10,760 bases of DNA from a bacterium. GTDB lineage: Bacteria; NPL-UPA2; JAGMAN01. A program made the translations under genes and the position numbers. Below are positions 1 through 5,154 of this stretch, in pieces. The stretch covers positions 1-10,760 of the forward strand of contig JAGMAN010000055.1 of assembly GCA_023130215.1 (NCBI GenBank), given 5' to 3'. The notes under the pieces were generated by a model. That model saw only the letters and a program-made list of their open reading frames with translations, made no database searches and was not told the DNA's origin. How positions within the stretch are numbered: position 1 is the stretch's first letter; each line of letters begins with the position of its first letter.

Positions 1-605
1 GATGGTTGGAGCCCGGAGGTCTTGGTATCAAAATCAATGAACCCGGTGGGAACACCAGTCACCAACTGTTTTTTCTGGGTGAGGCTCTCAGCCAATTCAA
101 TACTATCGTGGATAAGGTCTCTTATGGGGACGAAGTCCTGTCGCAGCTTGCTCTCGGAGATGTCGAAAATCCGGCTCTCCACCTTATCTAAGAAAAAGTC
201 AACATCCTGCCGGTCTTCGTAGCTCTCAGTAATAATCTGGGTAGCGGTGTTAATCAAACTTCTAAGTATGGATTTCTCCTTAACAATCCTGGCATAATGC
301 TCTATATTAGCCGATGTGGGAACAGAGTTGATCAGAGAAGTGAGGTAAGCTGCCCCCCCTACTTTCTCCAAATCATCCCGCTTTCGAAGCTCCTCTGTGA
401 AAGTAACCAGGTCCACTGCTGCGCTCTTCTCATATAAATCAAGCATAGCTGAGAATATCTTCTTATGGGCTTCATGGTAGAAACTGTCTTTGTCCAGGAA
501 CTCAATGGCCCGGGCAATGGCCTCCTCCTCCATCATCATAGAGCCCAGGACTGACATCTCCGCCTCCAAATTCTGGGGCGGCACCTTCACATCACGGTCA
601 GGCAT
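1..605 (-). CDS. dnaB: Replicative DNA helicase DnaB, N-terminal part (runs off the left edge)
   Basis: DnaB is the ring-shaped hexameric helicase that unwinds DNA at the replication fork and recruits primase. About 201 residues are visible. They begin MPDRDVKVPPQNLEAEMSVL, the usual opening of DnaB (P-Q-[NS]-x-E-A-E-x-S-V-L-G). The all-helical N-terminal domain follows, with F-Y-H-E-A-H-K-K-I-F, the V-D-L-V-T-F-T-E-E-L stretch, and G-G-A-A-Y-L-T-S-L near residues 80-90. The linker and start of the RecA-like domain are reached at T-G-V-P-T-G-F-I-D-F-D; the Walker A motif lies outside the window. The ATG at 605 is fixed by an in-frame TGA two codons upstream. The Shine-Dalgarno is weak (GTAGGG), so translation may depend on coupling to rplI, which ends 38 bases upstream. 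It is the last visible gene of the rpsF operon. Confidence 0.96.
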   Translation of the reverse strand, partial: MPDRDVKVPPQNLEAEMSVLGSMMMEEEAIARAIEFLDKDSFYHEAHKKIFSAMLDLYEKSAAVDLVTFTEELRKRDDLEKVGGAAYLTSLINSVPTSANIEHYARIVKEKSILRSLINTATQIITESYEDRQDVDFFLDKVESRIFDISESKLRQDFVPIRDLIHDSIELAESLTQKKQLVTGVPTGFIDFDTKTSGLQP

Positions 606-643
606 AATTCAACCCTACAAGGAGCTGCCGCGCGAGCGGGCGG

Positions 644-1087
644 CTACGCTTTTACTACCCACACCTTCACTTCCGCAGTGATATCCGGAAGAAGTTTAAT
701 AGGAACATGATAGATACCTAAGGACTTTATTGGCTCTTCTAAGACTACCTTTCGCTTATCTATCTCAATCCCCTCTTTCTTTAAAGCCTCAGCGATGTCC
801 ATGGAAGTGACCGAACCAAACAGTTTCTCATCCTGGCCAGCCTCTGCGGCAATGGTGCAGGACACGGCAGCTAACTTCTCAGCTAAATCCTCTGCTTCCT
901 TCTTCTCTCTTCTTTTCTGAGCGGCTTCCATCTTCTTCTCTTCCTGGAATATCTTCATGTTTCTGGGAGTTGCTTCCAGGGCCAATCTTCGAGGCAGGAG
1001 AAAGTTGCGGGCAAAGCCTGGAGCCACCTCTACCACATCTCCTCGCTTTCCCAAACTCTCTTGATCTTGTCTAAGAACAACCTTCAT
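644..1087 (-). CDS. rplI: 50S ribosomal protein L9
   Basis: L9 binds 23S rRNA near the base of the L1 stalk and helps maintain reading frame. The 147 residues are normal family length. The N-terminal domain starts [20 protein letters not shown] and contains the G-F-A-R-N-F-L-L-P-R rRNA-binding signature (about residues 24-33). A long charged connecting helix (about 41-75) leads to a C-terminal domain ending in V-K-V-W-V-V-K-A. The ATG shares one base with the rpsR stop codon (TAATG). I see no Shine-Dalgarno upstream, so translation is probably coupled to rpsR. Confidence 0.98.
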   Translation of the reverse strand: MKVVLRQDQESLGKRGDVVEVAPGFARNFLLPRRLALEATPRNMKIFQEEKKMEAAQKRREKKEAEDLAEKLAAVSCTIAAEAGQDEKLFGSVTSMDIAEALKKEGIEIDKRKVVLEEPIKSLGIYHVPIKLLPDITAEVKVWVVKA

Positions 1088-1335
1088 TATTTAGCCACAA
1101 ATGGCAGGAGGGCAAGTTGCCTGGCCCTTTTGATAGCCTTAGTTAGCTGTCTCTGGTGTTTAGCACAATTACCGGAAATCCGACGGGGAAGAATCTTCCC
1201 CCTTTCAGTGATATAGTTCTGGAGCTGACTTACTACCTTAAAATCTATCTCTTTCACCTTACCCTGACAGAACTTGCAAGGGCGTTTCCTCCTGATGAAC
1301 TTCTTAGCTGGTTCCTTCTTCCTCGCTCTCCTCAC
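1087..1335 (-). CDS. rpsR: 30S ribosomal protein S18, zinc-ribbon (cysteine-containing) form
   Basis: S18 pairs with S6 on the platform of the 30S subunit. The 82 residues contain the family core: K-E-I-D-F-K (28-33), [14 protein letters not shown] (40-53) and [12 protein letters not shown] (61-72). C20-x2-C23 and C57-x2-H60 form a likely zinc site, which many bacteria have lost. The chosen start is a GTG with GAGGAG seven bases upstream, lying inside the 3' end of ssb, so the two genes overlap by 32 bases in different frames. The basic N-terminus ([12 protein letters not shown]) is typical. The stop overlaps the rplI start. Confidence 0.97.
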   Translation of the reverse strand: MRRARKKEPAKKFIRRKRPCKFCQGKVKEIDFKVVSQLQNYITERGKILPRRISGNCAKHQRQLTKAIKRARQLALLPFVAK

Positions 1336-1729
1336 TGGCTATCTCCTCTGACACGCCTACTCCTTCCCGGCTCTCCTCAACCACCGGTCCCTCGGCCGGC
1401 TTCCTATCTAAAAACTGGACGCGTCTGGCTACCACTTCCATCCTGCTTCGCTTCTCACCGGCCTCAGTTTCCCAGGAAGAACTGCGTAGTCTCCCTTCCA
1501 CGAATATCTGACTTCCTTTGCTCAGGTACTGACTACAGTTCTCTGCCTGCTTCCCCCAGACGGTTATCCGCACAAAGCAGACATCTTCCTTTCTCTCTCC
1601 CGCCTGAGTGGTGAAGACCTGGCTGGTAGCTAAGTTCAGATTGGCTACTGCCTTTCCGCTGGGCACATAGCGAAGCTCTGGATCTCTAGTCAGACGTCCT
1701 ATCAAAAAGACACTATTTAAATTAGCCAT
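1304..1729 (-). CDS. ssb: Single-stranded DNA-binding protein
   Basis: SSB coats and protects single-stranded DNA in replication, recombination and repair, usually as a tetramer. The 141 residues start [20 protein letters not shown] and continue with the OB-fold core (about residues 4-108), including [13 protein letters not shown] (52-64) and [10 protein letters not shown] (72-81). The rest is a Glu/Ser-rich acidic tail ending E-S-E-E-E-G-T-S. It lacks the D-D-D-I-P-F-like hydrophobic tip that normally recruits partner proteins, and its last 10 codons overlap rpsR. The Shine-Dalgarno GGAGAGGGG lies just before the ATG. It sits between rpsF and rpsR, the common bacterial order. Confidence 0.97.
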   Translation of the reverse strand: MANLNSVFLIGRLTRDPELRYVPSGKAVANLNLATSQVFTTQAGERKEDVCFVRITVWGKQAENCSQYLSKGSQIFVEGRLRSSSWETEAGEKRSRMEVVARRVQFLDRKPAEGPVVEESREGVGVSEEIASEESEEEGTS

Positions 1730-1753
1730 TTCCCCTCTCCCGATAAACTATCG

Positions 1754-2041
1754 TCATTTCCGAAAGATTAGATGCCTCAAGATGGAACTATTTAGTTGGT
1801 AAACTCTCTTGAGTTCGGAAATCGCTTTTGGTTCTATTTTGAAGCTGAGCAAGAAGTGGAAACCCTCCTTCTTTCTCTTAATTTCATAAGCCAAGTTTTT
1901 CCTTCCCCACTTCTCCTTCTTCTCCACCGTGCCCTTATTCTTACCTATCACCTCCTCCACTGCGGCAATGGACTTCTCACCCTCCTCCCCCGAACTGGGG
2001 TCAATGATGAATACTCCTTCGTAATCGTGTCGAGTAGACAA
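1754..2041 (-). CDS. rpsF: 30S ribosomal protein S6
   Basis: S6 is the platform protein that binds S18 and helix 23 of 16S rRNA. The 95 residues show the S6 fold signatures: Y-E-G-V-F-I-I-D-P (7-15), the W-G-R-K-N-L-A-Y-E-I-K block (about 45-55), then G-F-H-F-L-L-S-F and R-H-L-I-F-R-K at the end. The start is a TTG (2041-2039) with a strong Shine-Dalgarno GGGAGGT (2055-2049) seven bases upstream; no in-frame ATG would leave the N-terminal strand intact. First gene of the operon continuing with ssb, rpsR, rplI and dnaB. Confidence 0.96.
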   Translation of the reverse strand: MSTRHDYEGVFIIDPSSGEEGEKSIAAVEEVIGKNKGTVEKKEKWGRKNLAYEIKRKKEGFHFLLSFKIEPKAISELKRVYQLNSSILRHLIFRK

Positions 2042-2065
2042 CCTTCTTACCTCCCATCTTGCGAT

Positions 2066-2094
2066 ACTATAACAGGATGACCAGCCATTGTCAA
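2066..2094 (-). promoter_or_regulatory. Sigma-70-type promoter of the rpsF-ssb-rpsR-rplI-dnaB operon
   Basis: On the minus strand TTGACA (2094-2089) is a perfect -35 element, separated by exactly 17 bases from TATAGT (2071-2066). The -35 directly abuts the TAG stop of ychF (2097-2095). The predicted transcription start is near 2059, which leaves a leader of only about 18 bases before the TTG start of rpsF, just enough for the Shine-Dalgarno. Confidence 0.85.
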
Positions 2095-3210
2095 CTAAAT
2101 TTGAAAATGAAAGTAGATGACGTCTCCATCCAGCACCGCGTAATTCTTCCCCTCTGTTCTAACTAAACCTTTCTCCCTCGCCACGGCGAGCGAGCCCTGC
2201 TCATTTAAATCCTCAAAGGGAATGACTTCAGCCCGGATGAAGCCAGTCTTCATATCCGAATGGACCTTGCCTGCTACCTCCGGCGCTTTCGTCCCTCGGA
2301 CTACGGTCCAGGCTCTCACTTTGCCCTCAACTACCGTATAGAAAGTGATTAAACCTAATAATGAATAACAGGCCTGAATTAATTTAGTGAGCCCAACCTG
2401 GGAAATGCCCATCTCTCGCCTAAATTCCTCGGCCTCCTCCTCTCCCAACTCGGCCATCTCCGCCTCTAACTTGGCCGGAACGGTCATTACCCCTGCCCCT
2501 TCCCTGGCAGCTACCTCCATAACCTTCCTCAGGTAAGGATGCCCAGGAGTGCACAGCATATCCTCCCCCACATTGGCTAAGTAAATAACCGGCTTTGAGG
2601 TTAAGAGACCAAGGCCCTTTATTGAATGGGATTCGGCTGCGTTCATGCTAAGGGAACGAACTGGTTTACCCTCACCGAGCCATGATTTAATCTTGGTGAG
2701 TAATCCTCTTTCCTCCTTCACCTTCGCTTGCAGCACTCTTACGTGTTCCCCACTTCTGGCCAACTTCTCCACCTTCTCCAAGCGCCGCTCCACCAACTCT
2801 AAATCGGCAAGAGCTAATTCTAAATTAACCATCTCAATATCCCGCTCAGGGTTAATGTCTGGCTCAATATGAGATACCCTTCCATCCTGGAAGCAGCGAA
2901 CTACATGCACCATAGCTTCCACTTCCCGAACATGGGATAGGAATTGGTTGCCCAATCCTTCTCCCTTGCTTGCTCCTTTAATCAGGCCGGCGATGTCCAG
3001 AAACTTAATGGTAGTGGGAGTTATATCTTCTGAGCCAACTATAGCTCCTAATCCTTTCAATCTCTCGTCGGGAACGGTCACCACGCCAACATTTGGCTCA
3101 ATAGTGCAGAAAGGATAGTCAGAAACTGAGGCTCCAGCCCGGGCAAGAGCATTGAATGCCATGGATTTTCCTACATTGGGAAGACCAATAATTCCGCAAC
3201 TTAAACCCAA
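2095..3210 (-). CDS. ychF: Redox-regulated ATPase YchF (OLA1 family, Obg-like)
   Basis: YchF is a ribosome-associated TRAFAC-class P-loop NTPase that prefers ATP to GTP and modulates translation and stress responses. From the TTG at 3210 the protein is 371 residues and opens MGLSCGIIGLPNVGKS, as family members do. Motifs: P-loop G9-L-P-N-V-G-K-S16; L-D-I-A-G-L (71-76) then I-K-G-A-S-K-G-E-G-L-G-N-Q-F; and N-V-G-E (213-216) in place of the GTPase NKxD, consistent with ATP use. A helical coiled-coil insert spans about 128-180, and the C-terminal TGS domain about 288-371 (V-R-A-W-T, A-G-K-V-H-S-D). The residue after K-S in the P-loop is Met rather than the usual Thr. GTG starts at 3237 and 3222 are also open, but would add residues coded by a palindromic repeat. 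The TTG has GGTGAGGG five bases upstream. Confidence 0.95.
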   Translation of the reverse strand: MGLSCGIIGLPNVGKSMAFNALARAGASVSDYPFCTIEPNVGVVTVPDERLKGLGAIVGSEDITPTTIKFLDIAGLIKGASKGEGLGNQFLSHVREVEAMVHVVRCFQDGRVSHIEPDINPERDIEMVNLELALADLELVERRLEKVEKLARSGEHVRVLQAKVKEERGLLTKIKSWLGEGKPVRSLSMNAAESHSIKGLGLLTSKPVIYLANVGEDMLCTPGHPYLRKVMEVAAREGAGVMTVPAKLEAEMAELGEEEAEEFRREMGISQVGLTKLIQACYSLLGLITFYTVVEGKVRAWTVVRGTKAPEVAGKVHSDMKTGFIRAEVIPFEDLNEQGSLAVAREKGLVRTEGKNYAVLDGDVIYFHFQI

Positions 3211-3215
3211 ATTAT

Positions 3216-3277
3216 CCCTCACCTTACTCCCCCTCACCCTTCCCTCTCTCCACGGGGAAAGGACTTAAGGTGGGGAG
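3216..3277. repeat. Imperfect palindromic C/T-rich repeat at the 5' end of ychF
   Basis: The plus strand reads CCCTCACCTTA (3216-3226), then a C/T-rich run with CTCCCC and TCACCCTT, then an AC-GGGG-AAAGG centre, then TTAAGGTGGGGAG (3265-3277). The outer arms pair with one or two mismatches. Short C/T-rich palindromes of the CCCTCACCCT...AGGGTGAGGG type are common interspersed repeats in environmental bacterial genomes; placing this one in that group is inference. It lies in the predicted ychF leader and contains the two GTG codons that could extend ychF. Confidence 0.5.
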
Positions 3278-3285
3278 TTGGAAAA

Positions 3286-3314
3286 ACTATACTATATCTA
3301 CCGATAGAAATCAA
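3286..3314 (-). promoter_or_regulatory. Probable ychF promoter
   Basis: On the minus strand TTGATT (3314-3309) and TATAGT (3291-3286) are 17 bases apart. A second TATAGT overlaps at 3296-3291 but has only a 12-base spacer, so the downstream one is preferred. The predicted start near 3279 gives a leader of about 70 bases that includes the palindromic repeat. Confidence 0.6.
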
Positions 3315-3350
3315 TGGAAAAATGGGATGTTCATGGAAATGGGATGTTCA
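3315..3350. repeat. Two tandem copies of TGGAAATGGGATGTTCA
   Basis: TGGAAAAATGGGATGTTCA (3315-3333) is followed at once by TGGAAATGGGATGTTCA (3334-3350). The copies are identical apart from two extra A residues in the first. The pair lies just upstream of the ychF promoter and just past the end of the 225-residue gene. Repeated short sites like this occur at the ends of some insertion sequences as transposase-binding sites, but no transposase or second end is in the window, so its nature is unknown. Confidence 0.75.
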
Positions 3351-3356
3351 GTGTTA

Positions 3357-3379
3357 AAAATATTCATTTAAAATATTTT
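3357..3379 (-). terminator. Weak AT-only hairpin overlapping the stop of the 225-residue gene
   Basis: On the minus strand AAAATATT (3379-3372), a seven-base loop, and AATATTTT (3364-3357) form a perfect 8-bp inverted repeat followed by further T residues. It could act as a terminator for the 3364-4041 gene. It has no G-C pairs and overlaps the coding end, so it may only reflect AT richness. Confidence 0.25.
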
Positions 3380-4041
3380 AATACCTTACGCTTTTTGTTT
3401 TTTGTTGTGATTTTGGCTATTATATTTGATTTATCTTTTCCTTTATTTAAGGTTTTTAAAATAGCTAATGCATGATTCGCGCGCTTAAAAGTAGTGGCTG
3501 AATCGATTTCACTACACCATGTTTCATCAGAAACATTGAAATAATGTTGCCATTTAGTTTTGGATGCAAAATTAGCCACTATAATATATCTTATTGGATC
3601 TTGGGAATCTTTCAGTCTTATATCTAATTCCTTTTTAGCTTTTTTTATTTTCGCTTCAGAAAAACCATGAAATGTCATATCAAATAGGCAATGCGAGACA
3701 ATTTCTTCTTTTGCATAATTGTTTAATATCTCTCCTGACAATGAAGATCCAAGCCATTCTGACCAGGGAGTGAGGCTTAATGAAAATTTCTCCAATTCCC
3801 CATCTTCTCTTTTTGTTCCGTCAACTCCATATATATCATGAAATTGGTCGTCTCCTTTCAGGATGGGCTCTCCTTTATCGCAAAATAATTCCATTGTGGA
3901 AGTTGTTGGGGATTTGGCTCGTAATTTTTTGTATACGAATTCATATCCAATGATTGATTTTTCCTGGCTTGGATAATTGCGCAGGAAGACCTTACGTACT
4001 GTATCCCAATCTGAAGCTGTAATAATCTCTTTTAATTTCAT
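3364..4041 (-). CDS. Hypothetical protein, AT-rich accessory gene
   Basis: The 225-residue soluble protein has no signal peptide or membrane segment. The N-terminus (MKLKEIITASDWDTVRKVF, then R-N-Y-P-S-Q-E, G-Y-E-F-V-Y-K-K-L and S-P-T-T-S-T-M) recalls small uncharacterised proteins such as DUF6557, which pair a W-x2-V-x-K start with a Y-x-x-V-x-x-x-L helix. I hold this only as a weak resemblance. The middle has W-S-E-W-L-G (93-98) and the end is lysine-rich (T-K-N-K-K-R-K-V-L-K). It is visibly more AT-rich than all neighbours and has no clear Shine-Dalgarno (TTAGAAAAAA before the ATG), both signs of a transferred gene. It starts about 15 bases after the recognisable intron remnant ends, so it either lies beyond the intron's deletion point or has inserted there. 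Confidence 0.72.
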   Translation of the reverse strand: MKLKEIITASDWDTVRKVFLRNYPSQEKSIIGYEFVYKKLRAKSPTTSTMELFCDKGEPILKGDDQFHDIYGVDGTKREDGELEKFSLSLTPWSEWLGSSLSGEILNNYAKEEIVSHCLFDMTFHGFSEAKIKKAKKELDIRLKDSQDPIRYIIVANFASKTKWQHYFNVSDETWCSEIDSATTFKRANHALAILKTLNKGKDKSNIIAKITTKNKKRKVLKYFK

Positions 4042-4055
4042 TTTTTTCTAATCGA

Positions 4056-4496
4056 CATAGGTAGGCTCTCACGGGAACCGTTCGGACCTTCAGCAAGGTG
4101 AGTCCTCCCCGCCTTTGCAGGGCTCGTATCCTCTGCCTACTATGTCCTCTGCTGACTTCTGCACGGCGTTCGGTCAGAATCTCTCCCAACCCAGTCCGCT
4201 TTTACTCAGACATCGTACAGACCTCCCGGGGTAAGATACATAGCCTTCCGTGCGTAAACGCCGGATTTATAAAGCACACCCCATTGCGGATGGAGAACTT
4301 CGTAGCCACGTGCCCACTCGTTCCGGGTGTACCACACCTCTTATCCGGTTCCTGTTCGTCGCCCCGCACTTTTGGATTGGACTTCCTCCAGACCCCGCCT
4401 CACGACGACGCCCCTGCCCTTTTCCTTACCTTCGGCTCCGCGTACACCTGGTGCGAGGACTTTCACCTCGCAAGCTATGTGCCATGCCTGGCACAC
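4056..4496 (-). mobile_element. Group II intron remnant: 5' RNA domains, truncated near the start of the intron-encoded protein
   Basis: On the minus strand the intron begins GTGTGCC (4496-4490), where TGTGCC pairs with GGCACA (4483-4478) around the AGGCAT loop. This is the classic group II 5' end (GUGYG). GCGAGGTGAAAGTCCTCGC follows, then the hallmark blocks CTTACCCCGGGAGGTCTG and CAGAAGTCAGCAGAGGACAT-AGTAGG, known from domain III/IV of bacterial introns such as that of Oceanobacillus iheyensis. A GGGGAGGAC stretch and TTGCTGAAGG follow, where the reverse-transcriptase reading frame would open. The similarity then stops at about 4056. No reverse transcriptase and no domain V or VI is present, so this copy cannot splice or move. 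The 3' boundary is approximate. Comparison with known introns is from memory. Confidence 0.85.
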
Positions 4497-4560
4497 ACGG
4501 CGGAGCTGAGTGACCATGGCACGAGCTTGCTTGCCTTAGCAAGCGAGTGACTGGTTAGGC
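4497..4560 (-). other. attC-like half-site interrupted by the group II intron remnant
   Basis: On the minus strand GCCTAAC (4560-4554) fits the integron R'' box (RYYYAAC). It starts five bases after the TGA of the 69-residue gene, as in a gene cassette. It is followed by a hairpin, GCTTGC (4544-4539) with GCAAGC (4530-4525), and a direct repeat of GTCACTC (4551-4545 and 4514-4508). The matching GTTRRRY box that should close the site is absent, because the intron begins at 4496. It is probably the left part of an attC site split by intron insertion and then by loss of the intron's 3' end. Confidence 0.55.
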
Positions 4561-4565
4561 ACCGT

Positions 4566-4775
4566 TCACACATATTCATACACGGGTGTTTCGATCACAC
4601 GCACAGGCTTCTCTTTCCCTCTGATCAGCTTCTGAATGTGCTCCACCGTTTCAGGAGCAAACAACTCCTCCCCGGTTTCCTTGCATACCCGTGCAGGAAC
4701 ATGCTCGATAATGTAGAAACTGCCTGCATGTTCCAGTGTGTAAATCACTTCAGTATCAAGCATGGTCTCTTTCAT
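4566..4775 (-). CDS. YgiT/MqsA-like antitoxin-type protein without the zinc-finger cysteines
   Basis: The 69-residue protein matches the C-terminal half of YgiT-type proteins, often the antitoxin partner of a small toxin. V-I-Y-T-L-E (9-14), I-I-E-H-V-P-A-R-V-C (22-31), G-E-E-L-F-A-P-E-T-V (35-44) and a closing V-I-E-T-P-V-Y-E-Y resemble the standard pattern of N-V-P-A-x-V-C-x-x-C-G-E-x-Y. The usual N-terminal CxxC is missing and the second CxxC is C-K-E-T, so only one cysteine remains and zinc binding is unlikely. Translation starts at ATG with GGGAGGT eight bases upstream, directly after the TGA of the DUF4258 gene. The pair is co-transcribed with a 16-base gap. Antitoxin function is inferred from this pairing; it could instead be an accessory regulator. 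Confidence 0.88.
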   Translation of the reverse strand: MKETMLDTEVIYTLEHAGSFYIIEHVPARVCKETGEELFAPETVEHIQKLIRGKEKPVRVIETPVYEYV

Positions 4776-4791
4776 AAAGGCCTACCTCCCT

Positions 4792-5109
4792 TCACCCCGT
4801 TTTCCTGACTCGGTAGTCGATCCAAAGATCCGGGTCAGGTTGGTAGAGCGTAATGATCTTGACCAAAGGACGGCTGGGATAGCTACACTGCACGTGCAAC
4901 GGATGTCCCGCTTTCGTAAACCCCAGGATCAGATAACTCGGCCCGTATTTGTCATCCGGGTAGTCCTCGATGACTTCGCTCTTGCCTATGATTGCCTCTT
5001 CAACTTCTGGAACGCTGATGCCGCGGATGATGCTCTGATCAACAGCATGCTTCGAAAATTCATACTGCCTCTGTCGAATCTTCCTCTTAATCCCATCAAG
5101 CATTTCCAT
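4792..5109 (-). CDS. DUF4258 family protein, probable toxin of a toxin-antitoxin pair
   Basis: The DUF4258 domain covers most of the 105 residues. Y16-x-F-S-K-H-A (to 22) is followed by I-I-R-G-I-S-V-P-E-V-E-E-A-I (27-40), E-V-I-E-D-Y-P-D-D (45-53), Y-G-P-S-Y-L-I-L-G (55-63), H-P-L-H-V-Q (69-74) and I-I-T-L-Y-Q-P-D-P-D-L-W at the end. The family is related to RelE/BrnT-like small toxins and is often encoded beside YgiT-like proteins, as here. The frequent H-A-x2-R motif is H-A-V-D-Q. The ATG at 5109 is preferred because a promoter -10 box ends six bases upstream and no Shine-Dalgarno is present. A TTG at 5115 and an ATG at 5103 are also in frame. Toxicity and an mRNA target are inferred from the family, not shown. 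Confidence 0.87.
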   Translation of the reverse strand: MEMLDGIKRKIRQRQYEFSKHAVDQSIIRGISVPEVEEAIIGKSEVIEDYPDDKYGPSYLILGFTKAGHPLHVQCSYPSRPLVKIITLYQPDPDLWIDYRVRKTG

Positions 5110-5115
5110 GGTCAA

Positions 5116-5144
5116 ATTCTATCAGATTAAACTCCCTTGGTCAA
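5116..5144 (-). promoter_or_regulatory. Promoter of the DUF4258/YgiT-like pair, positioned for leaderless mRNA
   Basis: On the minus strand TTGACC (5144-5139), 17 bases, then TAGAAT (5121-5116). The ATG at 5109 begins seven bases after the -10 box, where transcription would start. No ribosome binding site lies between. It starts 10 bases inside the cassette after the attC-like site, so the cassette would carry its own promoter. Confidence 0.7.
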
Positions 5145-5154
5145 CTTCCCATGT

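Noticed and set aside
1156-2080. Plus-strand frames of 94-152 codons opposite rpsR, ssb and rpsF
   Set aside because: They are shadows of well-identified minus-strand genes.
3992-4189. A 65-codon minus-strand frame starting MGEILTERRAE, possibly the start of the intron-encoded protein
   Set aside because: It runs through intron domain III/IV and then into the 225-residue gene in another frame. No reverse transcriptase motif is visible.
4435-4506. GCGGAGC inside the intron is complementary to GCTCCGC just upstream of its 5' end, like an EBS1-IBS1 pair
   Set aside because: It lies only about 60 bases into the intron, too early for EBS1, and the exon copy is not directly at the splice site. 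Probably chance or a minor structural pairing.
4098-4550. A 150-codon plus-strand open frame, with other overlapping plus-strand frames, that looks like a frequently annotated hypothetical protein
   Set aside because: It is exactly antisense to the group II intron RNA domains, whose structured sequence explains the conservation. It has no convincing ribosome site and its composition is unlike a folded protein.
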